Positions 23,676 through 34,972 of a stretch of 64,000 nucleotides of DNA are shown piece after piece. The stretch's first letter is position 1, and the number at the start of each line of letters is the position of its first letter. The DNA is taken from positions 11,368,501 to 11,432,500 of the forward strand of contig CM073886.1 of the NCBI GenBank assembly GCA_037176705.1, written 5' to 3'. Origin of the DNA: Molossus alvarezi (lineage: Eukaryota > Chordata > Mammalia > Chiroptera > Molossidae). The notes under the pieces were generated by a model, which ran no database searches, had not been told where the DNA came from, and saw only the letters and a list, made by a program, of their open reading frames with translations. The translations under genes were made by a program, and so were the position numbers.

Positions 23676-24588
23676 TCCTCTTTTTTCGAGCTTTTCTTAT
23701 CATTTATTAGGTGATTATGGGTCTCAGTTGACTTAGTAGTTCCATAGTAAGTGAGTCAGTAGCATAGATCTCTACTGAGCCATGAGCAGTGCAGTAAAAG
23801 GAGCAGATAAATTAAGGCAGGCACAGTTGAAACCTCCACTTTGCAGATTTTAACTCTTTCTGGAACAAAAACATTTGTTTTTAGATATATACATGGCTTT
23901 CCAAGAGTATATTGTGAGTCAAGTTTAACTCTTCATCCTGCCCAAGGATTTTATTTTGTTATTTAGGTAAGCCAAGTAACTCTTGGGGAAGCATAGGCTT
24001 ATGGGATTGTAATACTTTGTGTTGCCACCCTGGCATCTCTGCAGACAAATAGGTGATGGTTTTTTGGAATCCAGTAATTCCATGCTTAGACTTTACCTGT
24101 AGGCTAGCTGCAGGTCCCCAAATTGCTCTTAATAGTTGTGCTAGTAGAGGGAAAAAAAAACAACAGTTTCTAAGTTCTGAAAATATCAACATGAAGGTTA
24201 AAAATAGGTATAACATTAAGTTTTTAAAAATTGTGTATGTCTACTTACAGAATAATGCACAAATCACAATGTAAAGCGATTATCTTTGGGTAACTAACAC
24301 TAAGATTAAGAAAATAAAGTATCATCAGCATCCCAGAATCCTTCCTTCCCAAAGGTAACCACTGTTCTGATTATGCCACCAGAGTTTTGTTTTGCTTGTT
24401 TTTGAAAATTAACATTAAATGAATAATGAAGGATGTTTTGTCTTCTTTTCACTCAACATTTTGAGATTCATCCATGGTGTTACATGTAGCAATATTCATT
24501 CATTTTTGTTGTCTTATATATTATAATGAATATACCACAATTTGTTTATCCATTTCACTGGTGATGGACATTTAGATTCTTTTGACTT

Positions 24589-24816
24589 AAAAAAAATTGT
24601 TTTTTCATCCTTACCCGAGGACATTTTTGCATTTATCTTCAGATAGAGTGGGAGGGAGAGAGGGGGAAAGAGAGAGAAACATCGATGTGAGAGAGACACA
24701 TCGACTGGTTGCCCCCACACAAATTGCAACTCAGTTACCTGCCCTTAGCAGGAACCGAACCTAGGACTCTGGTCTGCGGGCCGATGCTCTAACTGCTGAG
24801 CCAAACTGGCCAGGGC
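24589..24816 (-). mobile_element. Ves-type SINE inside L1
   Basis: Exact 11-bp target duplication 'tcttttgactt' at 24578-24588 and 24817-24827. Confidence 0.93.
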
Positions 24817-24925
24817 TCTTTTGACTTTTTAGAATGTAGTCGGCCCTCATTTATCACGGCTAATCAGTTCCAGATTCTACCGCGATAAATGAATTTTCAC
24901 GAAGTAGGATTCTTTATTTATATAT

Positions 24926-25180
24926 CTTTTTTTTTTTTTTTTTTTTAATCCTCACCTGAGGACATTTTTCTATTTTTTGTTCAGGTAGAGTGGGGGGGGG
25001 AGAGAGGAAGAGAGAGAGAAACATCGATGTGAAAGGGACACATCGAGTGGCCGCCACCCGCACGACCAACCAGGGCTGGGGACAAACTGCAACCGAAGCA
25101 CATGCCCCTAGCGGGAACCGAACCCGGGTCTCTCGGGACCGCAGGCCGACGCTCTAACTGCTGAGCCAAACCGGCCAGGG
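24926..25180 (-). mobile_element. Ves-type SINE inside the Tigger end
   Basis: Long T-run 24928-24946, 'aatcctcacctgaggacat', preserved head CpGs ('gaccgcaggccgacgctc') and end 'accggccaggg'. It therefore postdates the Tigger. Confidence 0.92.
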
Positions 25181-25368
25181 ATAAATCAAATATTTTTGCA
25201 TAGAAAACCTGTTTATGACCTTCTAAATATGTTTTTTTTTTAACATTATTAGAGCCCTCTAGACATGAAATAACACCCTCTAGTCATCACTACACTTGTG
25301 TTACCCAATATAGTAGACAAAATAAGACATATTAGACATTACAAATATCATTATTATTGTACATTTAA

Positions 25369-27278
25369 TTACACACATACAGTTCTTACAACCACTGACC
25401 TATGAAAATAGTGCAACTTGTTCAGTGATGAAGCGATGAAAATGAAGAGATGTGCTACACAGCAAAGAAGAGCAAGGTTACTGCTCCTCTGCAGGCACGG
25501 CCTCAGTAGGAGAGTCTGCAGGTGGTGCAGTATCTTCAGCAGGTGCGTCTTTGTCTTCCCTGATGGAGCACTAGGAGTAGGCAGTGGGTGTCTGGGTGCG
25601 TGGCTGAAGAACATCGTGATAGGCAGATGCTGGCGCTGTCTTTTCATATGCATGAGGAGGCTTTTGTAGGGTTCTATCACTCCATCAAGTGCATTCTGGA
25701 ACCGCAATACACGCATCATTTGTGGGTCCCATTAGCCAGTCATGTCCTGTACTACCTTAATAGTTCTCACGACTTGTGAGAGACGCTCAAGTGTAAGGCC
25801 AACTTCCTCCTTTTGACCACCAGGAACGTCTGGCTGCTCTTCCTCCTCCTCACTTGCAGACTTAGTCATCTCCGTTAGATCCTCGTCAGTTAGGGGATCC
25901 GAATGTGTCTCTAGCAGCTCATCCACGTCATCGCGGGTCATATCTGCAAAACCTTCTCCTCCCAGCATCCAGGCTAGCCTAACTGCCTTATCCACTGCCG
26001 AGTTGCTCGTATCCTCTGGGGTGAATCCTCTGTAGTCATGGACAATTTCAGGCCACAACATCTTCCAGCTGTCCTTCACGATCTCTGTCTTTATGTCCTT
26101 CAATGTGTCCTAGATGGTCTTCAGACAGGTCGTGATGGTATACTGCCACCAGTACTCCTTCAGCAAGAAGTTCTCCTCAAGGTCCATGCCTTAGGAGGTG
26201 CTGCAGGGTGTTTTGCGTGTAGAGGGCCTTGAACGTGCGAATAAACCTTGATCCATGGGCTGGGTCAGCGAAGTGGTGTTGGGAGGAAGGAACTCGATCC
26301 GCACACCGTCGTAGGATAGGTCTTGCGCATGACCTCCAGCATCGTCCATGAGGAGGACATTCAACTTGAGTCTCTCCTCTGCGAGACACAGCTTGACTTG
26401 GGGGATGAAGTACTCGTGGAAACCAGTCCAATGACAGCTGTGTGATCCAGCCCTTGTCGTTGTGCATCCAATGCACTGGCAGCAGGTTCTTGTTTTTATT
26501 CTTCAGGGCCCTAGGGTTCTTGGCTTTGTAGATAAGGGCAGGCTTGAGCAAAAATCCCTCAGCATTTCCACACATAACGATAGTCACGTGATCCTTATAC
26601 GCCTTGAAGCCACGGACCTTGGCCTCAATCTTGAAAATGAATGTCCGGGAAGGCATTCTTTTCCAGAACAGGCCTGTTTCGTCCATATTGAACACCTGTT
26701 CTGGATGATACTCGCCCTCAAGGATCTCCTGGAACGTGTTATTCACGTAGTCCTCTGCTGCAGGCTGGTCAGCAGAGGCAGCTTCTCCGTGGAGAACAAC
26801 ACTCTTCAGATGATACCTCTTCTGGAACTTCTCGAACCAACCCTTGCTCTCTGTGAAATCCATGAACGTTGCAGAAGAGGGTCCTGGTTGAGGTTCATCC
26901 GCCGTAAAGCTCTGATCGAGCTGCCTCGCCTTCTCCTGGAGGACCAACGAATCCAGCAGAATGTTTTTTCTTGTGGCTGTCGCTGATCCAAACGGCTAGG
27001 GCAGACTCCGTTTTCACTATGAACTTACTGTGACTTATCATGATGTGCTTTGCTTCCTTGTTGAAAGAGACAGTAGCCATTGCACGGATGTTCTTTTCAT
27101 CTTTATGGATGGAGCGAACGGTAGACTCATACAAGTCGTAATGGCGGGCAGCCTCCACGATTTTCTTACCATCTTTGATCATATCCAGGAGTTTCACCTT
27201 CTGGATGGTAAGCATCTTCCTCCGGCCCCTAGTTTCATCATCAGAAGACTTAGAAGCAGCAGCATGTTTAGGAGCCAT
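25369..27278 (-). pseudogene. Tigger transposase remnant
   Basis: Transposases of this family bind the element ends through an N-terminal CENP-B/pogo helix-turn-helix and cut with a DDE/D catalytic domain. Start Met at 27278 opens M-A-P-K-H-A-A-A-S-K. The HTH part includes 'MLTIQKVKLLDMIKDGKK' and 'AARHYDLYESTVRSI'. After a frameshift near 26950 come a CENP-B-type DNA-binding segment ('FTESKGWFEKFQKRY') and the first catalytic motif N-M-D-E-T-G-L at about 26690-26672. The second acidic motif (L-M-D-D-A-G-G-H, near 26340) and the third (P-M-D-Q-G, near 26255) fall in a different frame after another shift at about 26415. An acidic C-terminal stretch follows, with a TAA at 25734-25732 and readable sequence beyond it. 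It is a fossil, not a domesticated gene. Confidence 0.88.
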
Positions 27279-28369
27279 CGTGGGGCTTAGATAAAAGTTC
27301 TCAGAAATCGCAAACACTTACAAGAGCAAAGATGCTTATGTAGAAGTGTGTATGAGAGAAATGAACTTGCATGAGGCTGAGCCAATCAGTGGCCAGGATA
27401 GAAAGAGGATAGGATAGCCAATCAGTGAAGAGCATGCTCTGATTGGCTTGGTTTCACCACACCCAATTTTTTGGAAAAAAGTTATTGCCCACACACAAGG
27501 AGTGGTTGAGTGGTTGTACCTGGCATTGAAGGATTCCTGGGGTGCTTGAATACATAGGCCTACAGTCCATACATACAGTAATTGTAATTGTAATTGTAAT
27601 ACAGGGATGTATAATTGACTCAGACAACTGAGTGTGCACTGTATCGTTTTCACTGTCTCGATCAACTTTTTAATGAATATATATGAAAAAACTGCGATAG
27701 AATGAAGCCACAAAAGTCGAAGCGCAAAGTGGCGAGGAACGACTATATTATGAATAATGGTGCCTGCTGTGAACATTTGTGTACTTTGCCCCCTTTTTAG
27801 CGGGGGGTGCGTATACGAGTTTCTGTTGGATGTATTATCAAGGAGTAGAATTACAGTCATAAAGTATGCATATGCTCAGCTGCAAAATGGTTTTCCAAAG
27901 TGGTTATACGAGTGTGTTCTGCCAACAGCAGTATATGCATGTTCTAGTTGCTCACCATCCTCACTGACAGTTGCGACAGTCTTTTTAGTTTTAGCCATTT
28001 TGGTGGATGAAGAGTACTGTCTTGTTGTTTTTAATTTGCATTTCCCTGATGACTAGTGAGGTTGAGCACTTATTTCCTGTATAGGCCTTTTGAATACCCT
28101 TTTGTAATGATCTGCCTGTCAGAACTGTTGTCTTTTCCTTATTGATTTGAAGTCTTCACTTGACCTTGTCATAGGTTCTGTGACTTTAAGTGAAACAATG
28201 TATAAAGAAACCAGTTTTACCACAGGCTAATTGATATAAACAAGAGTTAAGTTACTATACCATCTCTGTCAATGTTACAACAAAACCAAGTTGAATGAAA
28301 CAATGTTATTCCAGGACCTGCTGTACTTGGATGAGAGTTCTCAGTTGTCTATATTGAAAATATCTTAAA

Positions 28370-28588
28370 AAAAAATTTTTTTTTTCTTTATTGATTTTTA
28401 GAGAGAAAGGGAGGGAGAGGGAGAGAGAGATAGAAACATTGATGAGAGAGAACATTGATTAACCACCTCCTGCTTGCCCCCCACTGCGGTTTGGCCCACA
28501 ACCTGGGCATGTGCCCTGACTGGGAATCGAACCAGTGACTTCTTGATACATGGGTCGACGCTCAACCACTGAGCCACACCGGCTGGGC
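28370..28588 (-). mobile_element. Bat SINE, antisense (second subtype)
   Basis: Subtype with 'gcttgccccccactgcgg'. Diverged target duplication 'attgaaaatatctt' and 'gttgaaaagatctt'. Confidence 0.87.
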
Positions 28589-29379
28589 TGTGTTGAAAAG
28601 ATCTTCCATTTGTGGTACTTTTTGGTGTGCCATCTGCTGAACATTTTGATTTATCAATATTTTTCTTTATGTTTAGTGATTTTATGTGTCCTGTCCAAGA
28701 AAATTTTTTCTACTCCAGGGTCATGAAGATGTTCTAGATTCTCTTCCAGAAGCTTTGTTGTTTTAGCTTTCACATTTTCTATCTATAATCCAAGTGGAAT
28801 TTTTTTTGTGTATGAATGTCTCACTTGGTTTGAAGCTAATCTTATCTGTCCTTAGTTCTTCAAGTTCTGGGAAGCAGTCGGGTGTATCTGAGTCCTCCAT
28901 GTTCTTTATAAATTAGTCAGGGCAGTGTGTGAGTAGCTTTGGGAATTGAAGCCTCTTCCTACCATAGCATGGCACTTGTTCTTTGTTTTATGTTCTTTAT
29001 CTCTTTATTACTTGAAAGTGTAGTCTGTGGGGAATGTTACCACATCTTTACATACTTACCATTAATTACTTAACCCATTGCAATGTGGATTCTGGCTTCA
29101 CCACCTGCTTCAACAACTTTCTTGCCAAATGGGGATAGTTTTCTAGTATCTTTCAAGCAGTTGTGGGTCTTGAACATGTTTTTTGTTTTTACATCTCTGT
29201 TCTGATTGTTGACCTTGGCAGTCTCAGCCTCCTTCCCTATGTAGTTTCATTTTGAAATCCAGTTGGAAAAGCCCTTCATTCTGCCTGAGGGCATTAATCT
29301 CCACTTTCAGGGTAGGTCTGACCACTCCTATGTTTTGTTTGGTCTGTGTTCATTTGGTATCTAAGACCAAATAAAAATG

Positions 29380-29530
29380 ATAGCAGCTAGGGATTAGATC
29401 ACTCCTTAGAGCTTTCATAGATCATTTCATTTGATCCTTATAAGACCCTGTGAGGTATGATATTAGTATTGCAATTATATACGTAATCAAAATGCAAATA
29501 GCACATTGTTTTAGTTAGAGACACTAGATT
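29380..29530 (-). mobile_element. Partial MIR, antisense
   Basis: 'ttcatttgatccttataaga' and 'ccctgtgaggtatgatatta' match the inverted MIR 3' part only. Confidence 0.4.
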
Positions 29531-29736
29531 TGGTTATAGAATTTTCTTTTCCGTGAACCATCATTTGGTGGAAGCATCCATCCTGTGATCCTTGTGGATA
29601 CTTTTGTCTTTCCACTTTCTGCTGGGATGTTAGCTTTTTGGGATGGAGTAGGGAGAGTAGGGTGGATGGGACTGAGAGCAGAGGGAGAGTTGGATTCTTT
29701 GGGGGAGATTGTCAAGAACTTTCTGCAATAACATTT

Positions 29737-29995
29737 TTTTTTTTTTTTTAATTTTTTGTTAATCCTCACCCGAGGACATTTTTCCATTTTTTATTCAGAC
29801 AGAGCGGGAGGGAGAGAGAGGAAGAAAGAGAGAGACATCGACGTGAAAGGGTCACATCGAGGGGCTGCCACCCGCACCACCCAACCAGGGTGGGGACTAA
29901 CTGCAACCGAAGTACGTGCCCTTAGCGGGAACCGAACCCGGGTCTCTCTGGATCACAGGCCAAGGCTCTAACCGCTGAGCCAAACCGGCCAGGGC
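29737..29995 (-). mobile_element. Ves-type SINE, antisense
   Basis: Target duplication 'ctgcaataacattt'. CpGs in the head are mostly kept. Confidence 0.93.
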
Positions 29996-32027
29996 TGCAA
30001 TAACATTTAATGTAGGGCCAGTAGTTGTCAAGTTCACAAACTTCTGCCTTAAGAACCAGTATGAAATAAACCTTGGTGGTTGATTGCCTGAAGGTGATGA
30101 GCTCAGGTTTTTTCCCAGGATCTACTCTAAAATGATTTACTACAAGAAAAGTTGTGGAGCAGGTGTCACTGGAAGATATGTCCTTAATTTTCAGGAATCC
30201 ATTTTGACTTCAGAAGAGCTATTGATTTATTTTAAATGAATAACTGACTTTAGTTGAACACATATCTCGAGTTGTATTTATTTTTAGTAAGTTACTTTAA
30301 CGTGAGATTTTCCTTTGATTCTTTTAAATCTTCCCATAATTTTTTTAAACAGCAAATTCTTTTTTCAAATGAAATGGTACACCAAATTAATTTATGAAAC
30401 AGACCAAAGCATTCTTTTTAAATATAAATTCCTTTTAGAAATTTGAATTTGTAGCATTTACTTTGAAAGTCAGTGATGAATGAAAACAGTAAGCTTGATT
30501 TGATCAACACAAAAACCTGAAGTGGGTTAAAAAATATCGCAGTTTTTAGCCCCACATTTTAGTTATTTCTACACTTTAAAAAATTGTGTAGCTTTTGATA
30601 AAACAGCTAAACTTGCAATCCAAGAATATTTTTCAGTTGAAGTGATATATTGATCTGAAAAAGGTATAGAGGGCTAATCTTTACTATAAATATAAATTCA
30701 GATGAGAAAATTCCTCATATTCACAAATGTTAAAACAATTGTTTTTCATCACGCAGCATCTCAGAGTTCAGCTGTCACTGCACAGCCGTCATACCATGAC
30801 CGCCACAGGGGAGAGACAGTGTGCCTGACATTGTGTACTGTGTCGTGTGCTTGCATGTGCTAGTTGATGTATATGGGCTGGTGCAAGCCTGATTTACTTT
30901 CAATAATTAATACTCATTGTAAGGTGCTGGTTTACCCACAGAGAGGGCCCAAGTTCTTCAGTCTCCTCAAAAGTCAGTTACCAAATGGAAGCCTCCAGTA
31001 ATATTACAGTTTGATACATAACACATTTGAATATGGACTTGTTGTATTAAAACACAGTTTTTGTAAGTCAGCTCTCTCTCTGGGGGCAATGGAGAGGATA
31101 TGGGAAAGGGAGGAGGAGGGGAGTGGGTGGAAAGATGGGAATAAAGAGATAATTAAACAATCGGAACTGCTGTTGGTTTTGATTATCTCTGGGTAGATTA
31201 ATGCCAGTGAGGATTCAGAAATGGTCTGGGAATGCTCACTTTTCACAGATGGGTTGTGTGAAGGAGTGTTAACTCAAACTCTTTGCTGCAACTGATGTCC
31301 CCTACTTCAGTGAGATAAGGAAGTGGGTTTGGGGTTCCATCTGAAAGAAGGGGAAGGTGAGCTTTGGAGTCTTTGGCCCCTCTTCTCATTCTCCACCTGA
31401 GCAGCTCTTCTGAGAGTCTGTCTGGCTCTCTCTGTGGACATGTGACTGGAGGCACTGTCTGATTTTGAGTTCTTGCTCAGCTTGGTTCTTACCTGCACCT
31501 TAACCTCTGTTGGCTGCCCATGTGAGATTGAGAGTTGACTGGACGTATGACTCTTGAAGCACCTGCAGAAAACTCCAAGAATCCATGCAGTACTTTAACT
31601 ACAATTGCTCTGAATCAGAGTTATTCAGACACGAGACATAGTCTGTAGGGAACCCTAACCTTTTCCCTGAGTGTCTTCTCACTGCCTGTTCTGTCAGGGA
31701 TAGGCTGTTGATTTGCTTTCAATATGTTTCCAGAATTAAATTTTGAATTATTTGCTTCCCTTTTTTTGGCATAAATAATTGAAAATCAGTTGCAGAGTAG
31801 CATGAATTTGTAGAATATACTAAAACTTTGGGTTTTGAGCCAGTTGGAAAATTCCCTTCAGTTTTTCTGGCTTATGCTACATATTTGAAGAATGTTGAAC
31901 CAAGATGTCTTTAGGAAGTAGATTACTATTGCTGTTGAAGATGACCTACAAGGCACTGTGGAACAGTAGAACTAAAGATACTGTTTATTGATACTATATT
32001 TTTTCCCCCTCCAAATTCCTTTTTTAG

Positions 32028-32118
32028 GCATCTGAAGAAGCCTCCCTCAGGGCATTGGAAAGTCTGATGACAGAGTTTTTTCATAACTCTACAACCAATG
32101 AAAGAAAACGTGAGATAG
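32028..32118 (+). CDS. XPO6: XPO6 coding exon 2 (residues 2-31, start of 32)
   Basis: Encodes the N-terminal helix of exportin-6, a RanGTP-dependent importin-beta family carrier that removes profilin-actin from the nucleus. The frame reads ASEEASLRALESLM and continues to KREI, then one base of the next codon, and I recognise it as XPO6. The acceptor is ttttttag ending at 32027. The in-frame codon just before the exon is TAG, so the initiator ATG must come from an upstream exon ending in phase 0. The donor is G then gtaagt at 32119. Met15 (32067-32069) is the only internal start in this exon and could serve a shorter isoform. Compared with human sequence as I recall it, the stretch after EFFH differs (N-S here); this was not checked by alignment. 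Confidence 0.95.
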
Positions 32119-32552
32119 GTAAGTGAAGTGTTGAGTTGTAAAGAGTCATGTATAATGAAAAGGCCCCAGTGGGGAGGAAGACTTGGTAGCCTTGGCTGGT
32201 GAAGCCAGTATGTTTCTCCTTTAGTTCTTGCTCTTTTTCCTCTGGTTCTGCTGGTTGGTGGCCGTTGAGGTCTGCAAATCTAGCTACAAGGGCCATGTCT
32301 AGTCCATGGTGTACCCGTAATCTATAGTGATGGGTTTTCTTTCCTTTGACAAAGTATGGGAAACCCCTCCTCCTGTTTTGTTCAGCATTGTTGAACTTTA
32401 TAAGTCTGTGACTATTAATTAAAAAAAAACAAAACCTCAAAAAAGGGTCATAATGGGTATGTTTTTAGTGTATAGGTGTCTAATCTGAATCTCATCGAGT
32501 ACCCAGAGATACTTTAACTGGTATTACCTTTGGGGGCTCCTTCTCCCCCCCC

Positions 32553-32742
32553 CCAAAAAAAAATGTCTTTTATTGATTTTAGAGAGAGAGCAAGGGGAGG
32601 GGGAGAGAGAGAGAGAGAAACATCGATGTGAGAAATATTGATCCAGAGATGGAACTCACAACCTGGGTGTGTGCTCTGACTGGGAAGCAACCTTTTGGTG
32701 CACAGGACTATGCTCCAAACAACTGAGCCACATGGCCAGGGC
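32553..32742 (-). mobile_element. Bat SINE, antisense, shortened
   Basis: 'tcttttattgattttagaga', GA tract, then a compressed body and head 'gccacatggccagggc'. Confidence 0.8.
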
Positions 32743-32924
32743 ATTCTTGCTGCTTTTTCCTTATCTCCATTTCCTTATCTCGGTTATCTGACCCATTCTG
32801 CAAGTTTTGATGAATGAAGACTTCAGAGAGGTGTAGGTATAGTCACTTCAGGTCTTCTGGGAACTTCAGCACCTTCTAGAACCTCTTTGAATTTTATATT
32901 CATTGACATGAACTATATTTCTTT

Positions 32925-33320
32925 TTTCTTTTTAAACTTATCTTTATTGTTGAATGTATTGCAGATGTCTCTCCCCCGCCCCCATTGACCTCCCTGCTCC
33001 CACCCCCCTCCTGCCTTCTCCACACTATTGTCTGTGTCCATTGGTTATGCATATGCATATATGTTTTTGGTTTATCTCTTCCCACCCTCCCCCCCCTTCC
33101 CTTTGAGGTTCATCAGTCTAATAAACAATTTGTACTTCTTAATCCCGTCACCTTTTTCACCCATCCCCTAGCCCCCTCTCATCTGGCAACCAACAAAAAG
33201 TTCTCCATATCTATGAGTCTGTTTCTGTTCTGCTTGCTCATTTTGTTTGTAGGTTCAATTGTTGGTAGATTTCTACTTATTGCCATTTTATTGTTCATAT
33301 TTTTGAGTAATATTTTTTAA
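32925..33320 (-). mobile_element. Half-L1-like 3' end, antisense
   Basis: On the minus strand it reads: the start of L1 ORF2-like sequence ('gaacaataaaatggcaata', complement of about 33280-33300), then directly 'cagaaacagactcatagata' and a G-rich 3' UTR ('atgcatatgcataaccaatg'), then an A-rich tail. The ORF2 body is absent, as in the copy at 45.4-48.6 kb. Confidence 0.6.
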
Positions 33321-33766
33321 AGCATACTTTAAACTAGAAAGTATATACAAATACCAGATCTCTGCCTCAGGGACATGTTACACTGTGGTCCTAGAATAAT
33401 CCTTTTTCCTCTCAGTTCTCACTTAATCCCTGAACTTGAAAATGAAAACATTTTCTCTATTTAAACCTAAAGGTTTTTCCCTTGGATGTCTATACTGACC
33501 TTACGTTCATTGCTTTTACTTCCTTGGAGGTCTTTTTCAATGTGGAATTCTGTGGAGGCTCATTTCTCTCTTCCGCTTGGCTTCTCTAACATGTTGACAA
33601 GTGTTATGGCCGATTTCCACCTTCGGTGCAAAGCCTGATTGGGGTTTGGATTTTTAGGTGGCCAGTGAACCTTTGACTGCAGCCCATTTCCCCTTGCATC
33701 CTTTGAGCGTCATATCAGCTCCTGGTAGATGCTAACTTCTTAATCTCTCTATCTCTCTTTTCTTTT

Positions 33767-33980
33767 CTAAATCCTCAGAAAGAGTGGAAAGGAGGGAGGT
33801 GGGGGGAGAGAGAGAAAAACATTGATGTGAGAGAGACACATTGACTGGTTTCCTCCTGCACGGCACCGACTAGGGCCAGGGACGAACTGCAACCAAGGTG
33901 CATGCCCTTGGCCAGAATTGAATCTGTGACTCTTTGGTCCAAAGGTCGACGCTCTAACCACTGAGAAAACCGGCTGGGGT
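33767..33980 (-). mobile_element. Ves-type SINE, antisense, tail-deleted
   Basis: 'aaatcctcagaaagagtgga' lacks the usual 'cgaggatatttt' block. The rest continues to 'aaaaccggctgggg'. Confidence 0.82.
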
Positions 33981-34229
33981 ACTTTTTATCTCTTTCAATT
34001 TTAAACTTGGTGGTCTCTTTTGGGCTTGCCCTGCATGTCTTTATTTTCTTATGGAGTGCCCTGGAGAGAACCAGAGCATTTATAAACAAGGGATACTGAC
34101 AGAAGCTGAGCCCAAGAGATGAACAGGCATTTGGCTTGGAGGATTAACTCTGCTCACTTCCCTAGATCCTCTTGTATTACACAGTTATCCTGACCCCTCT
34201 TTCTTCCCCCAGAGTGATCCCTGTAAGTT

Positions 34230-34483
34230 TTTTTTTTTTTTTTTTATCCTCATCCAAGGACATTTTTGCATTTATCTTCAGATAGAGCAGGAGGGAGAGA
34301 GGGTGGAAGAGAGAGAGAGAAACATCAATATAAGAGAGACACATCTAGTGATTGCCACCCACATGACCCCACCGGGGCTGGGGACAAACTGCAACCGAGG
34401 TACTTGCACTTAGCGGGAACCGAACCTGGGACACTCTGGTCAGTGGGGCGACGCTCTAACTGCTGAGCCAAACCAGCCAGGGC
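34230..34483 (-). mobile_element. Ves-type SINE, antisense
   Basis: Imperfect target duplication 'atccctgtaagtttt' and 'atccctgctagtttt'. Confidence 0.92.
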
Positions 34484-34728
34484 ATCCCTGCTAGTTTTAT
34501 GCTACTAAAGTATTAGTACTTTACAGTGAAAACATCACTGGTGATTTTTACCAGAGAAGGTAGAGGATCTTCCCCTTACATCAGCCTACTATTGTCTAAC
34601 ATTAGTTCCTCTGAAGTCCTGTTTTTCACTCATACTTGATTGTTTTTATTTTTTCTCTCTTAATTTTTGGTTTGGAAAGCAAATATTGCTTACCTTCAGT
34701 GTTCTTGAATTAAAAGTGGAACCTTCTG

Positions 34729-34972
34729 GCCCTGGCTGGTTTGGCTCAGTGGTTAGAGCGTCGGCCTGCGGTCCGGAGAGACCCGGTTTTGGTTCCCGCT
34801 AAGGGCATGTACCTTGGTTGCAGTTTGTCTCCGGCCCTGGTTGGGTCGTGTGGGTGGCAGCCACTCGATGTGTCCCTTTCACGTCGATGTTTCTCTCTCT
34901 CTCTCTCCCTCTCACTCTATCTGAACAAAATATCGAAAAATGTCCTCGGGTGAGGATAAAAAAAAAAAAAAA
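34729..34972 (+). mobile_element. Ves-type SINE, sense, young-looking
   Basis: Exact 17-bp target duplication 'aaaagtggaaccttctg' (34712-34728 and again after the poly-A). A-box-like 'tggctcagtggttagagcg' and tail 'cctcgggtgaggat' are intact. It forms an inverted pair with the SINE at 34230-34483. Confidence 0.95.

Larger units (their letters stand above)
24837..27745 (-). mobile_element. Tigger (pogo-like Tc1/mariner) DNA transposon
   Basis: About 2.9 kb between inverted ends: 'tagtcggccctcatttatca' on the left and the complement of 'tagtcgttcctcgccac' on the right. TA flanks the right end, and the left end is slightly altered. It is inserted in an antisense L1 whose sequence resumes on the far side. 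It carries a degraded transposase on the minus strand, and about 250 bases of its left end are a later SINE. It is inactive: frames shift at least twice and stops interrupt the 3' part. Family subtype not assigned. Confidence 0.88.
24290..28850 (-). mobile_element. Old L1 3' region, antisense, broken by three or more insertions
   Basis: The pieces 24290-24577, 24828-24836, 27746-28369 and 28589-28850 read in order as one inverted L1: 'ttgagattcatccatggtgt', 'gtgatggacatttagattct', 'attatgaataatggtgcctg', 'aatggttttccaaagtggtt', 'aatttgcatttccctgatga'. The insertions are SINEs at 24589, the Tigger at 24837 and a SINE at 28370. Confidence 0.75.
1..32027 (+). other. XPO6: XPO6 intron 1 (3' part) or upstream region
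   Basis: No exon of a recognised gene and no CpG-rich promoter-like block was seen here. The stretch lies upstream of XPO6 coding exon 2 and is read as intron 1, because exon 2 needs an initiator codon from further upstream. Contents are L2, MIR and old L1 fragments, many Ves-type SINEs, two MITEs and a Tigger transposon, listed separately. Stretches where I see nothing recognisable include about 850-1400, 4660-4800, 5066-5620, 6060-6430, 6980-7390, 13300-14290, 16400-17460, 19800-20320, 21910-22600, 23680-24280, 28900-29380 and 30000-32000. Confidence 0.7.

Noticed and set aside
26462..26986. Long open frame on the plus strand within the Tigger
   Set aside because: It is the antisense shadow of the transposase region; no start context, splice signal or known domain.
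27336..27860. 174-codon open frame on the minus strand
   Set aside because: It spans the Tigger end and flanking L1; composition and context fit chance.
1..32027. Search for XPO6 exon 1 and a CpG-island promoter
   Set aside because: No GC-rich, CpG-rich block and no ATG followed by a phase-0 donor that I could support.
34741..34953. Many 60-100 codon frames beginning M-A-Q-x-L-E-x-R-P
   Set aside because: The same peptide-like string recurs wherever the Ves SINE head occurs; it is a repeat translation, not a gene family.
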